In this document: piece by piece, positions 54,175 through 64,000 of the stretch
Numbering within the stretch: the stretch's first letter is position 1
Layout: each line of letters begins with the position of its first letter
Origin: Nocardia niigatensis NBRC 100131
GTDB lineage: Bacteria; Actinomycetota; Actinomycetes; Mycobacteriales; Mycobacteriaceae
NCBI RefSeq assembly: GCF_000308655.1
Contig: NZ_BAGC01000112.1
Coordinates: forward strand, 1-64,000
DNA: 64,000 bases
Direction of reading: 5' to 3'
Program-made: the position numbers and the translations under genes
Notes under the pieces: model-generated
Databases searched by the model: none
Told to the model about the DNA's origin: nothing
The model's input: only the letters and a program-made list of their open reading frames with translations

Positions 54175-55314
54175 ATGACGCGACGCACCGTGATCGCCCT
54201 GGTCTCGGCGGCCGTGCTGGCCGCCGGGCCGCTCGCCGCCACCGCCCTGGCCGACCCGCCCGCCCGGGCCGACGACGCGCCCCCGGGTGCCGTCGTCGGC
54301 AATGAGGCACTGGCGCAGAACCTCTGGATCGACGGCACCGGCTCGGCCCGCAAGCTCACCTACTGGACCCGCGACTCCGGCGACCAACCCGCGCTGTCCA
54401 CCGGTGTGGTCTTCACCCCCGCGGGCACCCCGCCGCCCGGCGGCTGGCCGGTGCTGTCCTGGGAACACGGCACGGTCGGCATCGGCGACGACTGCGCGCC
54501 CTCGGTGGCCGGTCGCGCCGACCGCGACATGGGGTTCCTGGCCACCTGGATGAAGCAGGGCTACGCCATCGTCGCCACCGACTACATCGGCCTGGGCACT
54601 CCCGGCGTGCACGCCTACCTCGACGGCCGCGCCGAGGCTCACGCCGCCATCGACATGGTCCGCGCGGCCCGCGCCGTGGACGAGACTCTGGCCCCGAAGT
54701 GGGTGGCGATCGGGCAGTCGCAGGGCGGCGGCGCCGCGGTCTTCACCGCCTCACTGGCGACACGCTATGCGCCCGAACTGGATTACCGTGGCGCGGTGGC
54801 GACCGGCCCGGCCTCCAATATCGTCGACGCCGCGACCCTGGTCGGTCCGGCCACCCCGCCCATCGGGTCCTCGCACATCACCGCCTACGCCACCTACGTG
54901 CTCAACGGCCTGAAGGCGGCCCGCCCGGACTTCGATCTCGACAGTTACCTCACCCCGCTGGGTGAGCAGCTGGTGACCGCCGCCCAGACCCTGTGCTTCA
55001 CCCCGCTGGCCGAGCGCGCCACCGGTGTGTCGCTGAACCAGCTGGTGTCCCGGCCGCTGTCGGAGGGCGATTTCGTGCCCCTCGCGCGGTCGGTCATGGA
55101 TGTGCCGCTGACCGGCTACGACCGGCCGCTGTTCATCGGCCAGGGCACCAATGACACCGATGTGCCCGCGCCGCTGACCGCCAAGCTGGTCGCCGATATG
55201 GCCGCTGCCGGAACGCATCCCGAGGTGCACGTCTACCCGGGCAAGGACCACAGCGGCGCGATGCTGGCCTCGCTGGCCGACAGCGTGCCCTTCGTGGCCC
55301 GGCTGTTCGCCTAG
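54175..55314 (+). CDS. secreted lipase (LIP family, alpha/beta hydrolase)
   Basis: This 379-residue protein begins with a signal peptide (MTRRTVIALVSAAVLAAGPL, cleavage near ALADPPARA). It has the serine nucleophile in the GQSQGGG elbow (S182), and ATDYIGLGTPGVH and GYDRPLFIGQGTNDTDVPAP with the probable catalytic Asp. The His is in YPGKDHSGAM. These features fit secretory triacylglycerol lipases. ATG 54175 follows AGAGGA. It is divergent from the TetR gene and ends in a strong terminator. Confidence 0.9.
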   Translation: MTRRTVIALVSAAVLAAGPLAATALADPPARADDAPPGAVVGNEALAQNLWIDGTGSARKLTYWTRDSGDQPALSTGVVFTPAGTPPPGGWPVLSWEHGTVGIGDDCAPSVAGRADRDMGFLATWMKQGYAIVATDYIGLGTPGVHAYLDGRAEAHAAIDMVRAARAVDETLAPKWVAIGQSQGGGAAVFTASLATRYAPELDYRGAVATGPASNIVDAATLVGPATPPIGSSHITAYATYVLNGLKAARPDFDLDSYLTPLGEQLVTAAQTLCFTPLAERATGVSLNQLVSRPLSEGDFVPLARSVMDVPLTGYDRPLFIGQGTNDTDVPAPLTAKLVADMAAAGTHPEVHVYPGKDHSGAMLASLADSVPFVARLFA

Positions 55315-55329
55315 GGCCTGCCGACGCGG

Positions 55330-55360
55330 AAGGCCGAGTGGCGCAATGCCACTCGGCCTT
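55330..55360. terminator. perfect 13-bp bidirectional terminator
   Basis: AAGGCCGAGTGGC (55330-55342) pairs perfectly with 55348-55360 around a 5-base loop, between the convergent lipase and VOC genes. Confidence 0.8.
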
Positions 55361-55378
55361 CGTCTATCGATGCTCGGA

Positions 55379-56161
55379 TCAGCCGATGGTGACCGTGGTG
55401 TCGATCAGGCCGAAGACCTCCCCCTGCGGCCCCGCCACGATGCCCATGCGTCCGAAGGGGCTGTCCGACGGACCCATCAGAACCGTCGCGCCGAGTTCCT
55501 TGGCCTTGTCCAGCGCGGCGTCGGCACCCGCGACCTGGAACCAGGTCAGCCAGTAGTTGGGCCCGCCGCCGGGCTGCCCGGTGCTGTCGGCCATGCCGCC
55601 CATCGGGCGGCCGTCCGCCCCGGCGAAGGTGGAGTACGGCATCTCCTCGTTGCCGATCTCGTCGAACGACCAGCCGAAGACCTGCTTGTAGAACTCCTGT
55701 GACGGCGTGTACGCGGTGGTGTGCAGGTCGTTCCAGCAGTACGCGCCGGGCTCGTTGAAGATGCCGGCGCCGGTGTGCGCCTTGGCTTCCCACACGCCGA
55801 ACACCGCGCCTCCCGGATCGGCGCCGACGAACATGCGGCCCACATCCATCACGTCGAACGGCGGTGTGTAGACGGCCCCGCCAGCCGCCGTGACCGCCCC
55901 CGCGACCGCATCGGCGTTCTCGGCGGCGAAGTAGGTGGTCCACACCGAGGGCATGGCGGCCTCGCCCATCTTGGGTCCGATGCCCGCGGCGGGCTTCCCG
56001 CCGAGCATCGCCATCAGATATCCGCCCGCCTCGGGCGGGCTGTCGAGCACATCCCAGCCGAGCAGCTGGGCGTAGAAGTCCTGCGCGGCGGCGGGATCGT
56101 CGACCGAACAGTCGACCCAACACGGAGTTCCTTGCGGCCAGGATTTGTCTGTCGTGGGCAT
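55379..56161 (-). CDS. two-domain VOC family protein
   Basis: This 260-residue protein carries two glyoxalase-like modules: CWVDCSVDDPAAAQDFYAQL, and later YCWNDLHTTAYTPSQEFYKQ with VFGWSF. It resembles the actinobacterial glyoxalase/CFP30B-like group. Metal-ligand residues cannot be assigned reliably. It probably binds or modifies a small hydrophobic substrate. It is a single gene with its own terminator. ATG 56161 begins MPTTDKSWPQGTPCW. Confidence 0.88.
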   Translation of the reverse strand: MPTTDKSWPQGTPCWVDCSVDDPAAAQDFYAQLLGWDVLDSPPEAGGYLMAMLGGKPAAGIGPKMGEAAMPSVWTTYFAAENADAVAGAVTAAGGAVYTPPFDVMDVGRMFVGADPGGAVFGVWEAKAHTGAGIFNEPGAYCWNDLHTTAYTPSQEFYKQVFGWSFDEIGNEEMPYSTFAGADGRPMGGMADSTGQPGGGPNYWLTWFQVAGADAALDKAKELGATVLMGPSDSPFGRMGIVAGPQGEVFGLIDTTVTIG

Positions 56162-56242
56162 ACGAATCCTCCCGAGAATCGGTCGGTGGCGGCCTGTCGG
56201 AGGGCAGGCACCAGGTCAGCTAACCATGCTTCGCGATCCAGG

Positions 56243-57034
56243 TCACGGACGGTAGGGGTAGGCGCCGCCGTCGACGACGATGCGCTGGCCGGTGAGGTAG
56301 CCGGCGGCGGGGGAGACGAGGAAGGAGACGATGTCGGCCACCTCTTCGGGGCGGCAGACATGGCCGAAGGGGGAGGTGGCGTCGAGGTCGGCGGCGTGGC
56401 GGTGGGCGCCGCCGGACAGGGCCGCGGTGAGACGGTCGCCCATTTCGGAGGCGACCAGGCCCGGGGCGACGATATTCACGTGGATTCCGTTGGCGGATTC
56501 CTCTTTCGCGAGGGTGTGCGCCAGGGCTTCGAGGGCGGCCTTGGCCATGTTGTAGGGGGCTCCGGCGGCGCCGAGGGCGTGGGCGGCGACGCTGCTGATC
56601 ATGATGATGTCGCCGCGTTCGCAGGTGCGCATGCCGGGGAGGACGAGCTTGCTGAGGTGGTGCGGGCCGATGGCCTGAACCCGCAGCAGTCGCTCGACCT
56701 CGGCCGGATCGGTGTCGGAGACCGGGCGGCCGCGGCTGGCGATGCCGCCATTGTGGACGAGGATGCCGATCGCGCCGAACTCGCTCGTCACGTGGTCGAC
56801 CATGGCGGTCACGGCCTCGGGATCGCCGACCGGTCCGTGCACGGCGAGGGCGGTGGCGCCCAGGGAATTCAGTTTGGCCACAGTGTTTTTCGCCGATTGC
56901 TCATCGCGTGCCCAGTTGACCGCGACGGTGGCGCCGCGGGCGGCCAGCGCCAGACTGATGGCTCGCCCGATACCGCGCCCGCCGCCGGTCACCAGTGCGA
57001 CGCGTCCCGCCAGTTCGCCTGCTGCTGTATTCAT
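56243..57034 (-). CDS. short-chain dehydrogenase/reductase
   Basis: This 263-residue classical SDR has the NAD(P)-binding TGGGRGIG near residues 16-23. The active-site Ser is in IMISSVAAH and the catalytic pair is in YNMAK. C-terminal GQRIVVDGG is the family ending. An NHGG-like HNGGIA segment replaces the usual NNAG. Its relation to FabG-like 3-oxoacyl reductases is close, but the substrate is unknown. ATG 57034 is chosen from the SDR length; the frame upstream is non-coding. Confidence 0.92.
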   Translation of the reverse strand: MNTAAGELAGRVALVTGGGRGIGRAISLALAARGATVAVNWARDEQSAKNTVAKLNSLGATALAVHGPVGDPEAVTAMVDHVTSEFGAIGILVHNGGIASRGRPVSDTDPAEVERLLRVQAIGPHHLSKLVLPGMRTCERGDIIMISSVAAHALGAAGAPYNMAKAALEALAHTLAKEESANGIHVNIVAPGLVASEMGDRLTAALSGGAHRHAADLDATSPFGHVCRPEEVADIVSFLVSPAAGYLTGQRIVVDGGAYPYRP

Positions 57035-57195
57035 CCGGTCAACATAAGACAACCGCCGTGATTGCGATCGAGAGTGTCGGCCATTACAGTCCGACCGTTG
57101 GGTACGCAGCGGCCCCAGCACATCGATCCCGATTCGAACACGCCCAGCTGGGTGAACGTCCCTCTCGGCGGGAGTATCGGCTGGTAGGGAGAGCG

Positions 57196-57223
57196 GCCCT
57201 GTCGTCAGCGTCGACGACAGGGC
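57196..57223. terminator. hairpin terminator after the ABC exporter gene
   Basis: GCCCTGTCGTC (57196-57206) pairs perfectly with GACGACAGGGC (57213-57223) across a 6-base loop, 17 bp beyond the minus-strand ABC stop at 57240. Confidence 0.7.
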
Positions 57224-57239
57224 TTTGCGCTGTCCGGGT

Positions 57240-59021
57240 TCAGGGTTCGAGCGCTCCGACCACGTCACCCACGACATCGTCGAAGGCGTCGCGCGCCAGC
57301 AGATCGGCGTAGAAACCGTTGCGCTCCACCAGTTCCCGGTGGGTGCCGCGTTCCACGACCCGCCCGTGATCGAGCACCACGATCTGATCGGCGTCCCGGA
57401 TCGTGGACAGCCGGTGCGCGATCGTGATGGTGGTGCGATTCGCCGACAGCGCGTCGATCGCCGCCTGCACTTCTCGTTCGGTCCGGGTGTCGAGCGCGCT
57501 GGTCGCCTCGTCGAGCACCATGATGGGCGGATTGCGCAGGATGGCCCGCGCCACCGCCAGCCGCTGCTTCTCGCCGCCGGAGAACCGGTACCCGCGCTCA
57601 CCGACCACGGTGTCGTACCCGTCGGGCAGGCTCATGATGTGGTCGTGGATCTGTGCGGCGCGCGCCGCGGTATGCAGTTCCGCGTCTGTCGCATCGGGTT
57701 TCGCGAAGCGCAGATTGTCGGCGACCGAGGAGTGGAACAGGTAGGTCTCCTGGGAGACCACGCCCACCGCCGAGGACAGGTCGGCGAAGGCCAGGTCCCG
57801 CACATCGACGCCGTCGACGGTGACCCGTCCGGACGTCACGTCGTAGAGCCGCGCCACCAGATAGCCGAGAGTCGTCTTCCCCGAACCGGTTTCGCCGACG
57901 ATCGCCAGACTCGACCCGGCGGGAACGTCGATATCGATGTCGCTCAGCACATCTCGATCCGCGTCGTAGGCGAACCCGACCCGCTCGAACCGCACCGCTC
58001 CGGTCACCTGCCGCGGCAGGTGAGTGGGACGCTCCGGCTCCTCGATATCCGGTCGCAGATCCAGGTATTCGAAGATCCGCCCGAACAGCGCCAATGAGCT
58101 CTGAACATCGACGCCGGTCGACAACAGCATGACGGTCGGCCGCAGCAGGCCGCTCTGCAGCGTCGTGAACGCGACCAGCGTGCCGATCGACACCAGCGGA
58201 TGCCCGTTGGCCACGGTCATGCCCGCGGCCCAGTAGATGACCGCCGGCATGGCCGCCATCACGATCGAGATGGTCGACTGCCGCCACCGCCCGGCCATGC
58301 TGGAGCGGATCTCCAGATCCACCAGCCCCCGCGATTCCCGCGTGAAATCCTCGACCAGCGCGGGCGAGCGGCCCATGGTGCGCGACAACAGGATTCCGCT
58401 CACCGACAGCGATTCCTCCACGATCGCCGACATGCCCGCCAGCTTGCGCTGCTTCTCCGCGGTGATGCGCCGGCGCTCGGAGCCGACCCGGCGGCTGATC
58501 CACACGAACAGCGGCAGCATGACCAGCGAGACCAGCGTGAGCCGCCAGTCCAGCGCGAACATGGCGATGACCGCGGCGACGACGGAGGTGAAGTTGGAGA
58601 CCAGCGAGGTGATGGTCGAGGTGACCGTGGACTGCATGCCGCCGATGTCATTGGCGATGCGCGACTGCACCTCGCCGGTCCGGGTGGTGGTGAAGAAGGA
58701 CAGCGGCATGGCTTGCAGCCGCGCGTAGACCGCCGACCGCAGATCGTGCATGACGTCCTGACCGACCGCGGTCGAGATGTAGGTCTGGAACACGCCGAAC
58801 ACGCTGTTCAGCGCGGCCACCGCGATCATGCCCACGGCCAGTACGGTCAGCAGTCCGGTGCGACCGTGCGGCAGGGCGTCGTCGATGATGCCGCGGAGCA
58901 GGAACGGGGAAGCCAGGCCGGCCAGCGAGGCCAAACCCACCAGGGCCGCGACCAGGGCCAAGCGCCCGCGATACGGATGAAAGAGCCGGACGATCCGGCG
59001 AAGTTCAGGTTGTGAAGCCAT
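57240..59021 (-). CDS. ABC exporter, fused membrane and ATPase domains (MsbA/multidrug type)
   Basis: This 593-residue protein has an N-terminal exporter membrane domain with about six helices (residues ~20-305; SFFTTTRTGEVQSRIANDIG is the conserved coupling region). The ATPase domain has Walker A GETGSGKTTLGY, signature RFSGGEKQRLAVARA, and Walker B IMVLDEATSALDT. It works as a homodimer. ATG 59021 has a perfect AAAGGAGG five bases upstream. It is divergent from a MarR gene with an inverted repeat between them, suggesting drug-inducible efflux. Confidence 0.95.
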   Translation of the reverse strand: MASQPELRRIVRLFHPYRGRLALVAALVGLASLAGLASPFLLRGIIDDALPHGRTGLLTVLAVGMIAVAALNSVFGVFQTYISTAVGQDVMHDLRSAVYARLQAMPLSFFTTTRTGEVQSRIANDIGGMQSTVTSTITSLVSNFTSVVAAVIAMFALDWRLTLVSLVMLPLFVWISRRVGSERRRITAEKQRKLAGMSAIVEESLSVSGILLSRTMGRSPALVEDFTRESRGLVDLEIRSSMAGRWRQSTISIVMAAMPAVIYWAAGMTVANGHPLVSIGTLVAFTTLQSGLLRPTVMLLSTGVDVQSSLALFGRIFEYLDLRPDIEEPERPTHLPRQVTGAVRFERVGFAYDADRDVLSDIDIDVPAGSSLAIVGETGSGKTTLGYLVARLYDVTSGRVTVDGVDVRDLAFADLSSAVGVVSQETYLFHSSVADNLRFAKPDATDAELHTAARAAQIHDHIMSLPDGYDTVVGERGYRFSGGEKQRLAVARAILRNPPIMVLDEATSALDTRTEREVQAAIDALSANRTTITIAHRLSTIRDADQIVVLDHGRVVERGTHRELVERNGFYADLLARDAFDDVVGDVVGALEP

Positions 59022-59072
59022 CAGCGCCTCCTTTCGCAGGGAGTCACGCGCTATAACTGAGTTTGGCTCATA

Positions 59073-59089
59073 ATTGTTCCGAGGACAAT
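59073..59089. promoter_or_regulatory. MarR operator-like inverted repeat
   Basis: ATTGT-N7-ACAAT (59073-59077 and 59085-59089) lies in a short AT-rich gap between the divergent ABC and MarR starts. The size fits a MarR-dimer site. It overlaps the probable ribosome-binding region of the MarR gene, which would give autorepression. Confidence 0.5.
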
Positions 59090-59094
59090 GAGTT

Positions 59095-59598
59095 ATGCTC
59101 GGGATCATGTCGAGCAGCCCCGCGGACGAGCCGCGCGCGACCGCCGAGGATCGTGCCGTCCCCGACGACGACCTCGCCGAACTCTTCCTGCGCACGACCA
59201 AACGCCTGCGCCGCACCCAGTCGGCGCGGCTGTCCCCGCTGGGCCTCACCCCGGCCCAGGCCCGCGCGCTGCGCATCATCGGCCGGGCCGACGAGCACGG
59301 CGACGAACCGCTGCGCATGTCCGCTCTCGCGGAGCTGCTGGGCATCGTGCCGCGCTCGGCCACGACCGTCGTCGACGCGCTGTTCGCGGCGGGTCTCGTT
59401 GATCGCGAACCGGATCCGGTCAATCGGCGTGCCACCCTGGTCACGCCGACCGCGGCGGGCCGCCGGGTGCTGACGCGGATGTCCGAGGCGCGCCGCGACG
59501 CGGCCGAGGAGATCTTCGCCGCGCTCTCGCCCGACCAGCGCCACACCTTGCGGGAGCTGCTCGCCGCGCTGGCCGCCGACGACTGCGCGCCGCGCTGA
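59095..59598 (+). CDS. MarR-family regulator
   Basis: This 167-residue protein has the MarR winged helix: LTPAQARALRIIGRADEHGD, then LRMSALAELLGIVPRSATTV and DREPDPVNRRATLVTPTAAG with the DxR wing motif. It is divergent from the ABC exporter and probably represses it and itself. ATG 59095 follows GAGGAC; a second ATG at 59107 is possible. Confidence 0.9.
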   Translation: MLGIMSSSPADEPRATAEDRAVPDDDLAELFLRTTKRLRRTQSARLSPLGLTPAQARALRIIGRADEHGDEPLRMSALAELLGIVPRSATTVVDALFAAGLVDREPDPVNRRATLVTPTAAGRRVLTRMSEARRDAAEEIFAALSPDQRHTLRELLAALAADDCAPR

Positions 59599-59702
59599 TC
59601 CCCTTCGGCGGTGCGAGGAACGGTGGGGACGTCGGGGCCTCGACTACCGTCGGAGAGCGATGCGCTGATCCGCTATCCACCTCGACCCGATCAGGAGCCG
59701 AT

Positions 59703-60347
59703 ATGCCGCGTGAGCTGGCCGACCTGCCCTTCGCGCGTTTCCTGGAGCCCCAGGACGCGCTGCTCGACGAGGGCGCCTACGACTGTGCCCACTTCGAGGG
59801 CCTATCGCTCGACGACCCGCGGTTGCGGGGCGTGACCTTCACCGAATGCGCCATCTCGGCCACCACGGTGACCGGCGGCTTCTTCCGGTACTCGCGGTTC
59901 AACGATGTCTGGCTGGGCAGCACCCGCTGGATTCGGACCGATCTCTCCGAAACCACCTGGATGGACGCGGAATTCGTGCTCGCGGCCATGTCGGGGGTGG
60001 AGGCGTTCGGGTCGACGCTGCGGCGGGTGAGCTTCCACAACTGCAAGTTCGATTCGGTGAACCTGCGCGGCGCGGTGCTGACGGACGTGTCGTTCGTGGA
60101 TTGCGTACTGCGCGATATGGATATCAGCGAGGCCAAGCTGACCTCGGTGACCTTCCCCGGTTCGGAGGTCTCCGGGCTGTCGCTGCGCAATGCCAAGTTG
60201 AAGAAGGTGGACCTGCGTCAGGCCCGGTCGGTCGGCATCTCCGGTGGGGTCGAGTCGCTGTCCGGCGCGCTGGTCACCAATACACAGCTGCTCGAGCTGG
60301 CCCCGGTGTTCGCCCACGCCTTCGGTATCGAGGTCAAAGATCTCTAG
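59703..60347 (+). CDS. pentapeptide-repeat protein
   Basis: This 214-residue protein carries A(D/N)LXX-like repeats over about residues 35-180: LRGVTFTECAISATTVTGGF, VNLRGAVLTDVSFVDCVLRD, and MDISEAKLTSVTFPG. These would form a right-handed quadrilateral beta-helix. Some members (MfpA, Qnr) mimic DNA and protect gyrase from quinolones, but many have other or unknown roles. The repeats here are irregular, so gyrase protection is not implied. Confidence 0.85.
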   Translation: MPRELADLPFARFLEPQDALLDEGAYDCAHFEGLSLDDPRLRGVTFTECAISATTVTGGFFRYSRFNDVWLGSTRWIRTDLSETTWMDAEFVLAAMSGVEAFGSTLRRVSFHNCKFDSVNLRGAVLTDVSFVDCVLRDMDISEAKLTSVTFPGSEVSGLSLRNAKLKKVDLRQARSVGISGGVESLSGALVTNTQLLELAPVFAHAFGIEVKDL

Positions 60348-60370
60348 TCAGTAGCGCTAGTGAACTGACT
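60346..60370. promoter_or_regulatory. inverted repeat upstream of the molybdopterin oxidoreductase
   Basis: AGTCAGT (60346-60352) and ACTGACT (60364-60370) are perfect 7-bp arms with an 11-bp spacer that contains TAGCGCTA. The element lies 17 bp before ATG 60388. It may be the operator of the HxlR regulator encoded at the end of this unit. Confidence 0.5.
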
Positions 60371-60387
60371 CGAGTTACGCTCCTCAC

Positions 60388-62636
<2,249 letters not shown>

Positions 62637-62640
<4 letters not shown>

Positions 62641-63140
62641 AACGAACGAGTTTCGCGAACTGGCCGTGCACCGTCGCCCGCACCGTCGACCTGCTGGGCG
62701 ACTGGTGGACGCCGCTCATCCTCCGCGAAGCTTTCTACGGCGCCAAGCGCTTCGACGATTTCGAATCCACCCTCGGACTCAGCCGCAATATTCTTACCCA
62801 GCGGCTGAACCGATTGGTGGAGGCGGGGCTGATGACCAAGGTTCCCTACCAGGAGCGGCCGGTTCGCCACGAATACCGGCTGACCGATCAGGGGCGCGAT
62901 TTCTTTCCGGTCATCGCGGCCATGATGGCCTGGGGAGACCGGTACCTGGCTCCGGAATCCGGAGAACCGGTGGTGCTGCACCACACGGCGTGCGATCACG
63001 ATACGCACGCCGAGGTGGTGTGCTCGCATTGCCGGGAGCCCTTGCGGCACGAGGATATTTCCGCTCGGCTGGGGCCGGGGTTTCCGGCACGACTTCGGAA
63101 TGCGGCTCTGGCAACCGGTCGTTTCGGCGACGAGGGCTGA
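62637..63140 (+). CDS. HxlR-family regulator
   Basis: This 167-residue protein has the HxlR winged helix: CTVARTVDLLGDWWTPLILR, then FDDFESTLGLSRNILTQRLN and RHEYRLTDQGRDFFPV. A ~50-residue C-terminal extension with Cys/His residues (TACDHDTHAEVVCSHCREPL) could bind a metal and sense redox state. It is translationally coupled (ATGA) to the molybdopterin oxidoreductase and probably controls that gene. Confidence 0.88.
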
Positions 63141-63224
63141 AAAAGCCTGTATCACAATGCGATAGTTTGCTCGAGGTGGGGTTCACGGGGTGCTCGAACC
63201 TCGGTTGTTTAGGCTGCAGGCACT

Positions 63225-63767
63225 ATGGCCCTGAACGCGACTCTCTACAACGTGAATGTGCAGCTGGCTGACGTGGATCGGGGGGTCTACGAGGAGCTGG
63301 AGTTGCGGGTTGCGCGGCATCCCTCGGAGACCGGCGAGTACATGGTGACTCGGATCCTGGCCTACTGCCTGGAATATGAGGAGGGGATCGCGTTCAGTGA
63401 CGGTGGGGTGTCTTCCACCGATGAGCCGCCGGTCCTCATTCGTGACCTGACCGGGCGTCTCACCACCTGGATCGACGTGGGCGCGCCGGACGCCGACCGC
63501 ATCCACCGCGCCGGCAAACTGGCCGACCGCGTGGCCATCTACACCCACCGGGACCCGGCCAAGGTGCTCGCCCAACTGGCCGGCAGACGCATCCACCAGG
63601 CCGACCGGATCCCCCTCTACGCCTTCGACCGCTCGGTCATCGACGCCGCCACCGCCGCCCTCGACCGCCGCAACACCCTCACCCTCTCGATCACCGACCG
63701 CCACCTCTACCTGGACCTGAACGGCACCTCCCTCGCCACCCCGATCGAGGAACACTCCCTCGTCTGA
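63225..63767 (+). CDS. YaeQ family protein
   Basis: This 180-residue protein begins MALNATLYNVNVQLADVDRG, then VYEELELRVARHPSETGEYM and VTRILAYCLEYEEGIAFSDG. It also has WIDVGAPDADRIHRAGKLAD, a block specific to YaeQ. The family has a PD-(D/E)xK nuclease-like fold and was first noted as a multicopy suppressor of RfaH loss. Its biochemical function is not settled. It is a single gene, 84 bp after the HxlR gene. Confidence 0.92.
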   Translation: MALNATLYNVNVQLADVDRGVYEELELRVARHPSETGEYMVTRILAYCLEYEEGIAFSDGGVSSTDEPPVLIRDLTGRLTTWIDVGAPDADRIHRAGKLADRVAIYTHRDPAKVLAQLAGRRIHQADRIPLYAFDRSVIDAATAALDRRNTLTLSITDRHLYLDLNGTSLATPIEEHSLV

Positions 63768-63810
63768 ATCGCGACCCGAGCACCCCACCTCAGGCAGACT
63801 GACAACCACG

Positions 63811-64000
63811 ATGCCTCGAACCCACCCTCGCCCGGCGATAGCAGCCGTGGCAGCACTAGCCCTGGTCGCAGCCGGTTGCGCGCAGAAGCACACCGCGCAG
63901 CCGGAAGAACAGCCCGCCTACACCGGCCCGGCCGACCAGCTCATCACGGTGACCGCTGATTCTCCCACAGCGACCAGGGCGACCCTCACCGCCTGGGATC
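63811..64000 (+). CDS. lipoprotein, 5' part only (possibly YkuD-type)
   Basis: ATG 63811 begins MPRTHPRPAIAAVAALALVA followed by AGCAQ. This is a lipoprotein signal with the lipobox Cys at residue 23. The frame stays open to the window end (63 codons). The mature start, ITVTADSPTATRATLTAWD, resembles the N-terminus of secreted YkuD/L,D-transpeptidase-like proteins of mycobacteria. That match is weak and the catalytic part lies outside the window. Confidence 0.7.
   Translation, partial: MPRTHPRPAIAAVAALALVAAGCAQKHTAQPEEQPAYTGPADQLITVTADSPTATRATLTAWD

Overview
The window is GC-rich actinobacterial DNA, most likely from Nocardia or a close relative in the Mycobacteriales. Three things point there. 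The order TPR protein, HAD phosphatase, tlyA, nadK, recN, steA, mctB/steB, pyrG, NUDIX, xerD, and then der, cmk, rluB, scpB, scpA, parA, matches the Rv1691 to Rv1713 neighbourhood of Mycobacterium tuberculosis. There is a secreted antigen-85-type mycolyltransferase, so the cell has mycolic acids. There is a full-length carboxylic acid reductase of the type first known from Nocardia. No rRNA, tRNA, CRISPR array, insertion sequence or phage gene was recognised.

Layout. 1-13260 is conserved core on the + strand: translation (tlyA), NAD(P) and CTP synthesis (nadK, pyrG), repair and chromosome resolution (recN, xerD), and septal cell separation/copper handling (steA, mctB). It is cut by one minus-strand SRPBCC gene. 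13267-15198 is a small accessory insert: a TetR regulator divergent from a Ddn-like reductase with two nested operators, then an orphan antitoxin-like XRE gene. 15267-21882 is a minus-strand operon in which every junction except rluB/scpB overlaps by 4 bp (GTGA or ATGA): parA-scpA-scpB-rluB-cmk-der, joining chromosome segregation and condensin-like functions to ribosome maturation. 22204-30425 holds small DNA-binding proteins, a receptor-like Ser/Thr kinase with an extracellular periplasmic-binding-protein domain, a polytopic membrane protein, and a LysR/MFS divergent pair.

30589-34814 has a TetR regulator divergent from a DrrAB-type ABC exporter, a 55-residue membrane microprotein and a PlsC-like acyltransferase. 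35488-38183 is a decayed terpenoid locus: remnants of a two-domain geosmin synthase, one intact prenyl diphosphate synthase, a 51-residue ORF and a second prenyl diphosphate synthase carrying a frameshift. 38335-40963 contains a membrane-anchored protein, a PrsW-type intramembrane protease and a GNAT-like protein.

41048-49431 has the mycolyltransferase, an AraC/VOC/UvrA-like cluster that looks like a drug-resistance operon, a serine beta-lactamase-like hydrolase, a type II tryptophanyl-tRNA synthetase preceded by an attenuator with a WRW leader peptide, and an MFS transporter. 49882-63767 has the carboxylic acid reductase, a TetR regulator divergent from a secreted lipase with paired TGTCTCA operators, VOC and SDR enzymes, an ABC exporter divergent from a MarR regulator, a pentapeptide-repeat protein, a molybdopterin oxidoreductase overlapping an HxlR regulator, and a YaeQ-like protein. 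The window ends inside a lipoprotein gene.

A recurrent theme is a local regulator divergent from an exporter or enzyme, with inverted repeats between them. All functions are inferred from sequence motifs and gene order. No database search was run.
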